This document shows, piece by piece, positions 20,201 to 28,955 of a stretch of 64,000 nucleotides of DNA. Below the pieces are notes generated by a model. It searched no databases and was not told where the DNA came from. It saw nothing but the letters and a program-made list of their open reading frames with translations. Both the position numbers and the translations under genes were made by a program. Source of the DNA: Deinococcus planocerae (lineage in GTDB: Bacteria > Deinococcota > Deinococci > Deinococcales > Deinococcaceae); NCBI RefSeq assembly GCF_002869765.1, contig NZ_PNOR01000001.1, positions 124,001 through 188,000 of the forward strand, read 5' to 3'. Each line of letters opens with the position of its first letter. Positions within the stretch are counted from its first letter, which is position 1.

Positions 20201-20309
20201 GGCTTTTGCCAATGCCCGCCTCGCCCCACAGCCCCACGGCCACACCGGCTCGCCGGGAGGCCACGGCGCGCAGAGCGCGGGTCATGCCCAAGGTCACCTC
20301 CTGCCGCAC
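17205..20309 (-). CDS. Large ATPase-TPR-BTAD transcriptional regulator, copy 2
   Basis: 1034 residues, clearly paralogous to the protein at 3460-6522 with the same domain order. The Walker A is intact (GEAGIGKS, 29-36), Walker B-like IVLHLDDLHEA follows, then helical TPR-like repeats, then a C-terminal winged helix (LLLRVLGRPGLERDGQAL, near 830) and BTAD domain (EMEPYDPEALRLTLEAL). GTG at 20309 has a ggggaggtgggg site upstream and matches the start of copy 1. It is likely an ATP-dependent activator. Convergent with the MerR gene. Targets unknown. Confidence 0.85.
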   Translation of the reverse strand: MRQEVTLGMTRALRAVASRRAGVAVGLWGEAGIGKSHAAAELLRGLPCVWLSLPAVRPLHALVAALPRSPRLPGWAERSFERLLADEPADPALVVDTLVTALVSSAPIVLHLDDLHEASPERAALIDALAQAVTRSRGVGLVVGSRQRPPEVFRSARLPPLDREESARLLEGQARPPLPPEGLGWVYDRARGNPLFTLEFWRYLTRQGHFWSDGQHWHWRAPPGTTTPASVEAIIAQTLTGLGDDELLGTLRVRAVLGEAGADETLWARVADLPPDELLRVRGRLEAHGLLRGVHFAHPLFEEVARAETPPGTRRQIARQAVQVLTDDPERAAEFAEAAGLEEAQLYLLLEAAHRQAEARGDRAGAARWLVRLLPHLEASGRVQVALRAARDLLPFDLRQADTLSEVAASGTPPDPHALILRAEVLARLGRTGDAEALLAGGADFPDLDEARWRTLIFVRHLRGRREDLLALYAAHPEFHAGADTFTLSHVCFALSSLGRVDEAEPLVERMLAREPQGARDGYFAWNLRAITFTRQEHLQEGAAAFERALAHAREDGAPGLIAQALRNSAVACRRLGRLEDARIKLREALGWSAQFGNLRFYTQVQDSLARLLVDEGHWREAEACFEQSGAVYARHDLLSPRCENHLDLASLYLDWRPAAGPPLARRHARAGLALAREIGAPNLLAWGLTCAARAEAWNRNAPEALALARECRDLARAHPDETARGWFALGAALEADGQTAQACRAYLTASEVCAREGDAVNAGRAGLEADRLRGDENAARRRSGWFRAQGLLGYARLAVRSFPALEQEGPAPGPPTPPLLLRVLGRPGLERDGQALAGRGRKRLELLCCLLEARLSGQAEVSVLGLLDALYSGEPEPQAKLTLRQHVYLIRGALGAGSICSTPGGYRLGDEVTSDAEGFLATGDPALWRAPYLEGLGEGWVPQAREALTLALRAGVERLSVTDAREGARLGLILLEMEPYDPEALRLTLEALRGSGQPRVAAALYTRQREGWAEISLALPPTPEEFLSARVSG

Positions 20310-20525
20310 GCCCCACCTCCCCACCGGACGGTGTCTCCTGATCCCGACCGCGCTCCTGACCAGGCGTTCGTGTCTGGACACCGGAACGGGGCAACAGGCG
20401 GGAGTGCCCGGCACTTCGTCTCCCAGGCTACGCGGTTTTCCAAACGCCGAAACAGATTCGGAGAACAAGAGGTGCCATTCCTATTGGGAGTTCCGTCAGG
20501 GAAGCGGCGCCCGCTCGCAAGAGGG

Positions 20526-20775
20526 CTAGTCAGGAAGGCGGGAGATGCCCCGGTCGTCCTCCTGCGGCGCCTCGCCCAGCGCCAGGCGCGAGTAAACCTC
20601 CAGCGCTTGCCGTGAGGCGTGTCCGTTGTACGGCTGAACCGGGGCGTCGTCAAGGTCCTGGTTCCCCGCCAAGTCAGCAGGAAGTGCCGCAGCCTGTGCG
20701 GTGAAACGGTGGTCAAGCCCTGCCTGCTCGGCGTACCGCTTCAGCATTCGTCTGATCCCCCGATGGTCAACCGCC
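20526..20775 (-). pseudogene. C-terminal remnant of a tyrosine recombinase/integrase
   Basis: On the reverse strand the sequence reads GIRRMLKRYAEQAGLDHRFT in one frame, then SPHRLRHFLLTW in a second frame, then DLDDAPVQPYNGHASRQALE and VYSRLALGEA back in the first. HRLRH is the H-x-x-R catalytic box, GHAS the H/W position and VYSR the catalytic tyrosine of phage-type integrases. Only the last 80 residues remain, with two compensating frameshifts. The remnant runs into the start codon of the tetR gene on the other strand, so an element edge lies here. Between it and the regulator at 20309 nothing else is visible. Confidence 0.75.
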
Positions 20776-21428
20776 CTCCCCTCAGCCGCGAGCGCGTCGT
20801 CGAGGCCGCCGCCCAGGGGGCCGACCGCGACGGGCTCGCGGCCGTCTCGACGCGCAACGTCGGCAAACAGCTCGGCGTGGAGGCGATGTCGCTCTGCCAC
20901 CACGTCGCGAGCAGGGACGACCTGCTCGACGGCCTGGCCGACTGGGTCTTCACGCTGATCCACCTTCCGGCCCCCGGCGAGCCCTGGCGCGCCGCCATGC
21001 GGGCGCGGGCCCTCTCGCTGCGCCGGGTGCTCTCCGAGCGCGCCTGGGCCCTGACCCTGACCGCGTCCCGGCGCGTTTCCGGAGCGGCGGTGCTGCGCCA
21101 CCACGACGCCGTCCTGGGCTGCCTGCGGGCCGACGGCTTCAGCGTCGCGCTCGCCGCGCACGCCTTTTCGGCCATCGACGCCTACGTCTACGGCTTGGTC
21201 CTGACCGAACTCAAGCTGCCCTTCGGGCCTGCCGAGGGCGCAGACACCCTCACGGCGGAGCTGAATCTGAGCGCCCAAGATTACCCGCACCTCGCCGAGT
21301 TGCTCGCCGAGCTCGTGACCGGACGGTCCTACCGCTACGCCGACGAGTTCGAGAACGGCCTGATCCTGATCTTCGACGGTCTGGCGAGACGGGTGGGGTC
21401 CCCGCCCGGACGCCGGAACCGGACCTGA
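20763..21428 (+). CDS. TetR/AcrR family regulator (TetR C-terminal domain type)
   Basis: 221 residues. The helix-turn-helix region reads LSRERVVEAAAQGADRDGLA and VSTRNVGKQLGVEAMSLCHHV (residues 5-50), typical of repressors with the TetR_C_1 ligand domain. The usual 'SLYHHV' is SLCHHV here. The ATG at 20763 fits family starts, but it lies inside the integrase remnant of the other strand and no clear ribosome-binding site is seen; its native promoter may have been replaced. No obvious target gene flanks it. Confidence 0.82.
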   Translation: MVNRPPLSRERVVEAAAQGADRDGLAAVSTRNVGKQLGVEAMSLCHHVASRDDLLDGLADWVFTLIHLPAPGEPWRAAMRARALSLRRVLSERAWALTLTASRRVSGAAVLRHHDAVLGCLRADGFSVALAAHAFSAIDAYVYGLVLTELKLPFGPAEGADTLTAELNLSAQDYPHLAELLAELVTGRSYRYADEFENGLILIFDGLARRVGSPPGRRNRT

Positions 21429-21797
21429 GGGTCCCTCCTGGCCGGGGCCGCCAAGCAGCGTTCCGGCACGAATTTAGAGAATTGGGAAGGGGAGGGTGTC
21501 GGGGGAGCGGCGGCAAGACGCAACAGGGCAAAAACCCGCTCCTTAACGGAGATGCCCCTTCCTCCCTCCAGCGGTTTCAAGTGCCGTCTCCGCTTCTGGA
21601 GACAGAACTCTGGGTTCCATAGACAGGTCTCTCGTCGCGTCCATGCCGTAGGCCGCTTGCCCGATAGAACATGCCAACACGGGCAGCAAGCGGCTCCACC
21701 CTGTCAACCTGTCTGGCCCTATTGCGCTTCGGCGCACCTTCCCTAACAGCTCCCCTAGAAGATGTGAAGTCGCATCTCCTCCGAGCGGATGAGAACT
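21429..21797. other. Convergent intergenic region
   Basis: 369 bases between tetR and the histidine kinase, which converge. A small inverted repeat (gtctcc, 6 bases, ggagac) lies near 21577. No gene and no strong terminator seen. Confidence 0.45.
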
Positions 21798-23018
21798 TCA
21801 GAATCGTGGCCTTGTCCCGTGAAGCCCATCACCCTCAGCGAGTGGGTTCAGCGTGATCTGCACCCCCGCTCCCGTGTCGGTGTTGAACAGCCTCATCTCG
21901 CCGCTGTGGGCTTCGATCAACGATTTCGAGATCGCCAGCCCCAGCCCACTTCCGCCGCGCCCACGTTCCCGGTCCGGGCCGCTGTAAAACCGTTCGAAGG
22001 CCCGGTTCAGGGCTTCTGCCGTGAACCCGGCGCCGGTGTTGTGAATCTCGATGTGGACGGCCCCCGCTTCCACCTCAAGCTTGATCCAGACCGTGCCGTG
22101 CGGGGGGGTGTGGCGCAGGGCGTTGGTCAGCAGGTTATGGACGACCTGCTGCAACCGGCGCCGGTCGCCCGTCACCCTGACCGGTTCGGCACAGAGGTCC
22201 AGGAGAAGCTGGGCGCCCTGTGCCTGGGCTGCTTTCAGGTGATCGGCGTGCAGACGGATCAGGACATCCTGCACCTCCACCGGGCCAAGGTCGAGCCGCA
22301 ATTCGCCCGCTTCAGCCAGCGAGAGAAGTTGCAAGTCCTCAATCAGTTTGGACAGCAGGTCGGCGTGGCCGATCAGTTTCTCCAGTTCCTGCGGGCTGGC
22401 GGGCAACACGCCGTCACGCACCCCTTCCAGCCGCCCGCGCAGCACGGTGACCGGCGTGCGGAGTTCGTGGGCAATGGCGGCCACGCCGTAGCGCCGTTCC
22501 CGTTCCAGCCGTTCCAGGGACGCGGCCATGAGGTTGAAGTCCCTCAGGAGCCTCGCCGTTTCGTCGCTGCGGCGGTTCAGACTGCGGCTGGGCGCGGCGC
22601 GGGCGGTGAAGTCCCCGGTGGTCAGCCGGTTCGCGGCGGCAGACAGGAGGGTCAGGGGGCGGGCAAACCGCCGGGCGGACCACCACACGAGCAGGGACAG
22701 CAGGGTGAAGAGCAGCACCAGGGCGAACACGAACAGGGACCGGATCTCATCCACATTCAGGGTGGTTTCGGACAGCCGTCTGGCCTGTGCCAGCAGGGGG
22801 TCGAGTTGATCCGGGGAGACCTGCAACCCGGCGGTGAGCAGTGCCCTGGTCTGGCGCTGCACCTCCTCCATGAACACCGACCAGGCGTAACTCAGGACGA
22901 CGAACACGGTGAGAGAGGTCAGCAGCACCACCCCCAGCATGGTTTTGTAGAGGTCGGCGGCCAGGGAGTTCCAGCCGCGCCACACGGCCGGCCAGGGCGT
23001 CCCCCGCTGCGGCTTCAT
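21798..23018 (-). CDS. Sensor histidine kinase of a two-component system
   Basis: 406 residues from ATG 23018, which overlaps the regulator stop (ATGA). A first membrane helix (about 25-50), a periplasmic segment of 45 residues, a second helix (about 95-115), a HAMP domain (RPLTLLSAAANRL), then the HisKA box AIAHELRTPV with phospho-accepting His184. The ATPase domain shows the N box (VHNLLTNALRHT), a G1 region and GGSGLGLAISKSLIEAHSG. Organisation is like BaeS-type envelope sensors. Signal unknown. Confidence 0.9.
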   Translation of the reverse strand: MKPQRGTPWPAVWRGWNSLAADLYKTMLGVVLLTSLTVFVVLSYAWSVFMEEVQRQTRALLTAGLQVSPDQLDPLLAQARRLSETTLNVDEIRSLFVFALVLLFTLLSLLVWWSARRFARPLTLLSAAANRLTTGDFTARAAPSRSLNRRSDETARLLRDFNLMAASLERLERERRYGVAAIAHELRTPVTVLRGRLEGVRDGVLPASPQELEKLIGHADLLSKLIEDLQLLSLAEAGELRLDLGPVEVQDVLIRLHADHLKAAQAQGAQLLLDLCAEPVRVTGDRRRLQQVVHNLLTNALRHTPPHGTVWIKLEVEAGAVHIEIHNTGAGFTAEALNRAFERFYSGPDRERGRGGSGLGLAISKSLIEAHSGEMRLFNTDTGAGVQITLNPLAEGDGLHGTRPRF

Positions 23019-23695
23019 TCGTCCGCCAGTCGGAAGCCCGCGCCGCGCACGGTCTGAATGAGGCCCGGCTGACCCGCCCCTTCCAGTTTCCGGCGCAGGT
23101 TCCACAGGTGGGTGTCGATCACCCGTTCCAGCGCCTCCGACTCGGGCAGGGCCACTTCCAGCAGTTCTGCCCGGGAACAGACCCGGCCCCGGTGCCGCAG
23201 CAGGTGTTCGAGCAGGCGGTACTCGGTCATGGTCACGTCGAGCCGCTCACCGGCCACCCGCACCCGCACGGCCAGCGGATCGAGTTCCAGCCCGGCAAAA
23301 CGGAGCGGTTGCCCCTCTGTCTGCATTCCGGCGCGGCGCAGTACGGCCCCCACGCGGGCGACCACCTCCAATGGGCTGAAAGGCTTGACCACGTAATCGT
23401 CCGCGCCCATCTTGAGGCCCAGGAGTTTGTCCAGGTCTTCCGCGAAGGCCGTGACCATGATCACGGGCGTCCCCGCCGTTTCCCGAATGCGCCGCAGCAC
23501 CTCGAAGCCGTCGAATTCGGGCAGATTGACATCCAGCAAGACCAGATCAGGCCGGGCCGCGCGGTGCAATTGCACGGCGGCGGAGCCGGTGCTGGCACGC
23601 TCGGTGCGGAACCCCTCGCGGCGCAGATACACCTCCAGCACCTCGGCGATGTCTGGCTCGTCCTCCACGATCAGCACGAGTTGACCCCGGTTCAC
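23015..23695 (-). CDS. OmpR-family response regulator
   Basis: 226 residues. A receiver domain with the acidic pair in VLIVEDEPDI, phospho-acceptor Asp55 in LVLLDVNLPE and Lys104 in DDYVVKPF is followed by an OmpR-type winged helix (MTEYRLLEHLLRHRGRVCSR ... VIDTHLWNLRRKLE). GTG at 23695 was chosen because ggaagg precedes it and the receiver fold starts at once; a longer upstream frame is not protein-like. The stop overlaps the kinase start by 4 bases. Divergent from the small membrane protein gene at 23854, a possible target. Confidence 0.9.
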   Translation of the reverse strand: MNRGQLVLIVEDEPDIAEVLEVYLRREGFRTERASTGSAAVQLHRAARPDLVLLDVNLPEFDGFEVLRRIRETAGTPVIMVTAFAEDLDKLLGLKMGADDYVVKPFSPLEVVARVGAVLRRAGMQTEGQPLRFAGLELDPLAVRVRVAGERLDVTMTEYRLLEHLLRHRGRVCSRAELLEVALPESEALERVIDTHLWNLRRKLEGAGQPGLIQTVRGAGFRLADE

Positions 23696-23853
23696 GCCTT
23701 CCAGTGTAGGCACCCTTGCCAAGACCACGCCCGGGGCGTGTCGAGAAAACTTGTCAATGTCCCGAACGCGTCTTGTGGGTCGCCGCACACACTCCATGCA
23801 GGGCGGCACGTCGCTGTCCAGGGAGTGAGCTTTACCGAGCGAAGGAGCAGAAC

Positions 23854-24321
23854 ATGACACGACCCGTCCCCATCCACAGCGCCCCCAAGGACCCGCCTAT
23901 CCCGGTGCAGATCAAGCTCGCCGCCGCCTGGACCAGCTTCATGTTCCTCTACATCTACGTCGACATCTTGAATTTCTACAAGCCTGGCGTCGTCGACGGC
24001 ATCCTGGCTGGCCTCATCTGGAAGTTCGACATCAGCTCGACGTTGTTGACCCTGTTCCTCGTGTCCGTGTCGATCCCGGCCATGATGGTGTGGCTGTCCA
24101 TGACGCTGCCCGCCCGGGTCAACCGCGCCACGAACCTCGTCGTTGCATCGCTCCTCATCCCCTACTCGGTGTTCAACGCGGCAGGGGCGACCTGGGAGTG
24201 GGCCGCCTTCTACGGCTTCTCCATCGGCCTCGAGGTGCTGCTCCTGGCCTTCATCCTGCGCTCCGCCTGGACCTGGCGCCGAACGCACGAAGGCGCAGTA
24301 GATGTCGCGACGGCAGCTTGA
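23854..24321 (+). CDS. DUF6326-like four-helix membrane protein
   Basis: 155 residues from an ATG with gaaggag upstream. After IPVQIKLAAAWTSFMFLYIY come four hydrophobic helices with the motif YVDILNFYKPG between the first and second. This layout matches a family of small unknown membrane proteins (DUF6326). It is divergent from the two-component system, 158 bases away, so that system may regulate it. No catalytic residues visible. Confidence 0.7.
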   Translation: MTRPVPIHSAPKDPPIPVQIKLAAAWTSFMFLYIYVDILNFYKPGVVDGILAGLIWKFDISSTLLTLFLVSVSIPAMMVWLSMTLPARVNRATNLVVASLLIPYSVFNAAGATWEWAAFYGFSIGLEVLLLAFILRSAWTWRRTHEGAVDVATAA

Positions 24322-24426
24322 CGTCCTCCTCCATTTTCGTGGAGTCGGTGGGCATGGTTGCGGGCGGCGAGCCCCCATTCGTTGTTCCATGTTCGGGGCG
24401 TCTCCATATCGCCGGGGTGACCGGCT

Positions 24427-25053
24427 GTGAACACGCTGCTCTGGATCGTGACCGTGATCCTGTCGCTGCTGGTCATCGTCCTCTCCGCGCCCTACCTGAC
24501 CCTGAATCCAGAGGTCTATCTGGACGTGCAGCGACGCGTGTATGAGCTGCACACGGTGGGCATCGTGCTGCACATTGTGGGCGGGAGGGTGGCGCTGGCC
24601 CTGGGGCCGATCGGCTTTCTGCCCACCCTGCGCCTGAAGCGTCCCCGGTGGCACCGCGCGGTCGGCAGGGTCTATCTGCTGGCGGTGCTGCTGGGCGGGG
24701 TGGCCGGGCTGTCCATGGCGATGTTCGCGTACATGGGCGTGATAACGGGGCTGGGATTTGCCCTGCTGGCCTGCCTGTGGCTGTACACGGGGGCGCGGGC
24801 CTGGCTCTCGCTCCGGCGTGGAAACGTTCAGGCGCACCGCCGCTGGATGATCCGCAACTACGCCCTGACCCTGGGGGCCGTGAGTTTGCGGGTGCAACTG
24901 CTGATCCTGAGTCCGTGGCTGGACTTCGACTCCAGCTATGTCGTGGTGACCTGGTCGAGCTGGCCCGTCACGCTGGCGCTGGCGGAAGGGTATCTGCGGC
25001 GCTCCGCCCTCAACGCGGCTGTCATGGGCAAGGGCGGGGGCGAGCGTGCCTGA
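24427..25053 (+). CDS. DUF2306 family membrane protein
   Basis: 208 residues from GTG 24427, with six or seven hydrophobic helices. The motifs HTVGIVLHIVGGRVALALGP, RPRWHRAVGRVYL and VQAHRRWMIRNYALTLGAV are typical of DUF2306, where conserved histidines may bind heme or a quinone; that is speculative. It lies 105 bases after the DUF6326-like gene on the same strand and may share its transcript. Confidence 0.75.
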   Translation: MNTLLWIVTVILSLLVIVLSAPYLTLNPEVYLDVQRRVYELHTVGIVLHIVGGRVALALGPIGFLPTLRLKRPRWHRAVGRVYLLAVLLGGVAGLSMAMFAYMGVITGLGFALLACLWLYTGARAWLSLRRGNVQAHRRWMIRNYALTLGAVSLRVQLLILSPWLDFDSSYVVVTWSSWPVTLALAEGYLRRSALNAAVMGKGGGERA

Positions 25054-25099
25054 ACCTCTCTGCCGTTCAGGGCCTGGAACGCCGTGTTCATCGGCATCT

Positions 25100-25289
25100 T
25101 GGCTCAGAGGGCATCGGGGCACGCCGAGCACCGACTGTTGAGAGGAGCGGCCAGGACGCTGCGCAGCCGAAATCTGACGTTCAGAGCGTTCTCGCAGGAC
25201 TCGCCGTCCAGCACAGGCAGCTCAGCCCCTGAACGGCGGAGGTACGTCTGGGTGCCGTGCTTGGCCTTGCTGTTCTTGACCGTTTGCAC
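25100..25289 (-). pseudogene. Decayed transposase tail (IS982-like)
   Basis: The reverse strand reads ENALNVRFRLRSVLAAPLNS, which resembles the C-terminus of the IS982-type transposase at 52071 (AKTLASLRLRTVLAVLAHNL). The DNA match is best around 25130-25190. Only this tail is seen and no ends are defined. The rest of the 320-base gap between DUF2306 and the third large regulator shows nothing. Confidence 0.35.
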
Positions 25290-25375
25290 ACTTCCTCATG
25301 CTGGGCACTCGGGCACCCCATCCTCACATCACGTCTCCGCAGTCACTCCCCAAGAGTCCTACCGTCCGGCTGGGG

Positions 25376-28300
25376 TCAGGGCGCCGCTGACCGCTCTGCC
25401 ATACGAATCACCTGCTGGCTGAATGGCAGGGCCAGGAGGGCCGCCCGCCGTTCAGGCTCCGGGATGGCCTCGGCTGTCTTCCGAAACGCCGCGAGGGCGT
25501 GCCCAAAATGCTCAGCCGCCGCCTGCTGCCCGTGGGCCTGCGCCGCCGCACCGAGCGTCCAGTGGTACAGGTCGTGGTGCACCGGCCAGATGCGCGCCAG
25601 GTCGAGCGTGCGGAGTTCGTCGGCCGCCCTCCGGGCCTGGGGCAGATCCGACTGAACCAGGTGGGCCTGAACGAGGTGACACAGCGCCAGCGCCAGATCG
25701 GACGTCCGCCTGTCGGCCCGCAGAAGCTGGGCGGCCTGGTCAAGCCGCGTGGCCGCCTGCCGGGGGGCGCCCAGGCCGAGATCGGCCACGCCCAGCCAGG
25801 TCAGGGCCTCCGCGTGCCGCCGCGCCTCGGTGTCCGAACGGGTCAGGTCGGCGCCCTGGCGGGCCAGCTCGCGCGCCTGGGCGTGCTGCCCCAGCCGGGT
25901 GTAGGCCCAGGCCGCCCCGATCAGGCAAGCGGTGGTGTACATGTGGTCGTGGGTCTCCAGCGCCAGGGTGTGGGCCGCCGCCATCCCGGCCAGCCCCTGC
26001 TCCACGGCGCCGGTAAAGACGTCCAGGGTGGCGAGGTTGAGCCGCACCGCGATCAACCCCTGGGTGCGGCCCAGGGCGCCCCACAGCTCGCCAGCGCGGG
26101 TGTAGTGTTCCCGGGCGTCCGGCCACCGCCCCTGCTTGATCGCGGCGCCCCCCAGGAAGGCTTCGGCCGTGGCCTCCCCGTTGCGGTCGAACCGCAGCAG
26201 CGCGAGTTCGAGGTGGCGCCGGGCGTACCCGAGGGTGCGCACCACGTCATCGTTTTCCTGGGTGAGCATCAGGCCGATGTCGATGGCGATGGCCTCGTGG
26301 TGCCCGTCGCCGCTGGCCTCGGCATGGGCCAGGGCCTGCGCCAGCAGGACCTCCGCCGCCTCCAGGTGCCCGCGCCTGATCTCCACCAGGGCTTCGAGGT
26401 GCAGCCCCGCCAGCCGTTCTAGGGGCTCGCCGAGGGCGCCCAGCGTCTGGCGTGCCGGGGCCAGTCCCTGCGCGGCCGCGCCGGTCTCCCCCCGCAGGTA
26501 GTGCCAGCGGCTCAGGAAGAGGGCGGCCCGCGCCTCCCACAGCGGCGCCCCGGCGGACAGGGCCTGAAGCTCGGCGATCAGCTCACGCTCGCGGTGCTGG
26601 TCGCCGGTGCGCCGGTACAGCAGGACGCGCCGCCGCAGCGCCTCACGCCGCGCGTCCAGGTCACCCCAGGTCTGCGCCAGCTCGCTCAGGGCGTCCAGGT
26701 CGCGCTCCCAGTCGGGCAGGTCGGCGCCGCGCTGGCCCAGCTCCTCGCGGAGGGCCAGCAGGTCGAAGCGCTGCCGGAGGTCGTCCGTAAAGATCAGCGC
26801 CCGGTCCAGGAACTGCCGGGCGTCGTCCGGTGCTCCCTGCGCGGCGGCCTGCCGGGCGGCCTGGGCGTAGTGGGGCGCCGCCTGGGCGCCCAGGCCGCCC
26901 AGATCGAGGTGCCGGGCGAGGTCGGCGGCCTGGGCGGGCGCGGCCCCCCCGGCCAGTTTCAGCCCGGCGCGGCGGTGCAGGCGCGTGCGCGCCGAGGCGT
27001 CCAGGCCATGGTAGACGCACTCCTGGACCAGGCCGTGGACAAAGGCCAGGTGCCCGCCGAAGGTCTCGCGCAGGAAGCGGGCCGCGATCAGCTCGTCCAG
27101 GGTGCCCAGCACCTCCCCCTCGGGCCAGCCGCTGATCTCCTGGAGGCTCGAGGCTGGAAAGGCTGGCCCCAGCACGCTGGCGATTTCCACCAGGGTGCGT
27201 GGAGGTGGCTCCAGACGCTCCAGCCGGAGGCGCACGGTCTCCTGAATGCTGCGGGGCACCTGCCCCGTGTCCGAATGCAGGGCCTCGTGGGCCAGTTCGG
27301 TCAGGAACAGCGGCAGGCCCTCGCTGCGGCCCGCCACCATGGCCGCCGTGGCGGGCGGCAGGGTGTGCCCGGCCACCCGCAGGGCGTCGTCCGGGCGCAG
27401 GCGGCGCAGGGCCAGCAGTTCGGCGGCCCCCTCCTCCCGCAGGCGGCGGCGCACCCCTTGCAGGGGGTGGCCGGGCGGCAGGTCGTCGCGGCTGGTCGCC
27501 AGGATGAACGTGCGCGGCGGCGCCCGGCGGATCAGGAAGGCCAGCAGGCCGAGCGAGGCCTCGGAGGCCCAGTGAAGGTCTTCCATACCCAGCAGCACCG
27601 GGCGGGTGCGGGCCAGGGCGCCCAGCGCGTCGGCCACACTCGCGGCCAGCCGTTCACGCTCCTGTTCGGCGGGGAGGGCGGTCACCTGCGGCAGCCCCGG
27701 CACCCTGGCACGCAGGGCGGGCAGCAGGGTCGCCAGCACCGGCAGCCAGGCGGCGGCCCCCGGCACGTCTAGGAGCAGCGGCAGCGCCCCGCCCAGCGCG
27801 TCGGCGAGTGCCTGATGCGGGCGGGTCTCCGGCGAGGTGGTGCGGCCCACCAGCACCAGGGTGCCCTCGGCCTCGGCCCCCAGGGCCAGCTCGCGGGCCA
27901 GGCGGGTCTTGCCCACGCCCGCCTCGCCACTCAGCCAGGCCGCCGGGCCACGCCCCCGACTGGCAGCGGCCCAGAGGTCGCGCAGCCGCCGCAGTTCGTC
28001 ACTTCGCCCTACCAGCGGCAGGTGCCACGGGGCGGCGTTCCGGCCCGTTCGCCCCGACTCAGCCAGTGGAAAGGGATCAATCACCTCACCGTGAGTCAGC
28101 CGCTCGCGCAGGGCGAGGGTCTCGGGCATCGGGGGCACGCCCAGCTCGGCGTCCAGATGCAGGGCGAAGCGGTCCAGCCGGGCCAGGGCGGCGGTGCGGT
28201 TCCCCGCCTCGGCGTGCAGGGTGACCAGTTGGCGCAGCACGTCCTCCCGCAGCGGGTCCTCGGCCAGCAGCCGCTCGGCGTGGGAGATGGCGCGGGTGTA

Positions 28301-28780
28301 GTCCAGGATGGCCCGGTGCTCCCGAACCAGCGCGCCCAGCGCCACCAGATACCGCGCCCGCAGTCGCTCGCGTTCCGGGAGCAGCCACTCGTCCTCGTCC
28401 TGGCCCTGGAGCAGGGGGCCGCGGTAGAGGTCCACGCCCGCGTTCAGGGTGTGGTCCTGCCCCGTCAGGGTCTCGAACTCGGCCACGTCCACCCACAGCC
28501 GCGCCCCGGCCAGGTGCAGGTGGGTGGGCGTGGCGTGGACCCACTCACCGGCAGGCAGGGCCGCGCGCAGGTGTTGCAGGTGGCGGCGCAGGTTGGCGCG
28601 TGCCTCGCCGGGATCATGGTCGGGCCAGAGGCTGCGTGCCAGGGCCGCGCGCTCCAGCGGGCCAGGCCCGGCCAGCGCCAGCCGGGCCAGCAGCGGCAGG
28701 GTCATGGGCGGCGCGCGCCAGGCCACGTCCTGATCCCGGTAGGTCAGGCGGGCCGGGCCGAGGAGATAGAGCTTGAGCAT
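25376..28780 (-). CDS. SARP-type regulator with N-terminal BTAD, ATPase and TPR domains
   Basis: 1134 residues from ATG 28780, with ggagg upstream. Domain order differs from the other two large regulators: a winged helix plus BTAD at the N-terminus ([13 protein letters not shown] ... [20 protein letters not shown]), then a P-loop ATPase ([16 protein letters not shown], near 345; Walker B-like [11 protein letters not shown]), then many TPR-like helices. This is the layout of AfsR/MalT-like activators. The divergent neighbour at 28956 is a glycosyltransferase gene, a plausible target. All ATPase motifs are intact. Confidence 0.88.
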   Translation of the reverse strand: MLKLYLLGPARLTYRDQDVAWRAPPMTLPLLARLALAGPGPLERAALARSLWPDHDPGEARANLRRHLQHLRAALPAGEWVHATPTHLHLAGARLWVDVAEFETLTGQDHTLNAGVDLYRGPLLQGQDEDEWLLPERERLRARYLVALGALVREHRAILDYTRAISHAERLLAEDPLREDVLRQLVTLHAEAGNRTAALARLDRFALHLDAELGVPPMPETLALRERLTHGEVIDPFPLAESGRTGRNAAPWHLPLVGRSDELRRLRDLWAAASRGRGPAAWLSGEAGVGKTRLARELALGAEAEGTLVLVGRTTSPETRPHQALADALGGALPLLLDVPGAAAWLPVLATLLPALRARVPGLPQVTALPAEQERERLAASVADALGALARTRPVLLGMEDLHWASEASLGLLAFLIRRAPPRTFILATSRDDLPPGHPLQGVRRRLREEGAAELLALRRLRPDDALRVAGHTLPPATAAMVAGRSEGLPLFLTELAHEALHSDTGQVPRSIQETVRLRLERLEPPPRTLVEIASVLGPAFPASSLQEISGWPEGEVLGTLDELIAARFLRETFGGHLAFVHGLVQECVYHGLDASARTRLHRRAGLKLAGGAAPAQAADLARHLDLGGLGAQAAPHYAQAARQAAAQGAPDDARQFLDRALIFTDDLRQRFDLLALREELGQRGADLPDWERDLDALSELAQTWGDLDARREALRRRVLLYRRTGDQHRERELIAELQALSAGAPLWEARAALFLSRWHYLRGETGAAAQGLAPARQTLGALGEPLERLAGLHLEALVEIRRGHLEAAEVLLAQALAHAEASGDGHHEAIAIDIGLMLTQENDDVVRTLGYARRHLELALLRFDRNGEATAEAFLGGAAIKQGRWPDAREHYTRAGELWGALGRTQGLIAVRLNLATLDVFTGAVEQGLAGMAAAHTLALETHDHMYTTACLIGAAWAYTRLGQHAQARELARQGADLTRSDTEARRHAEALTWLGVADLGLGAPRQAATRLDQAAQLLRADRRTSDLALALCHLVQAHLVQSDLPQARRAADELRTLDLARIWPVHHDLYHWTLGAAAQAHGQQAAAEHFGHALAAFRKTAEAIPEPERRAALLALPFSQQVIRMAERSAAP

Positions 28781-28955
28781 GGGCGCCTCCTGAACGCGGG
28801 GAGCGGTCCGAACCCAGCCTAGCTGGGGCCAGGGAGGGGCGGATGTGTGGGACGGAGGGGGTGGCCCCGGTGCGCCTGCCCGGCCTGGACGCTTTCTGGA
28901 CGGGCCTGGGCGCACCTTGAGCCTGGCAGTTCGCTGCCGAGGCCCGAGGTGACCC

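Noticed and set aside
27000..28822. Forward frames over the third SARP regulator
   Set aside because: Gln/Gly/Arg-rich shadows of an intact gene with clear ATPase and BTAD motifs.
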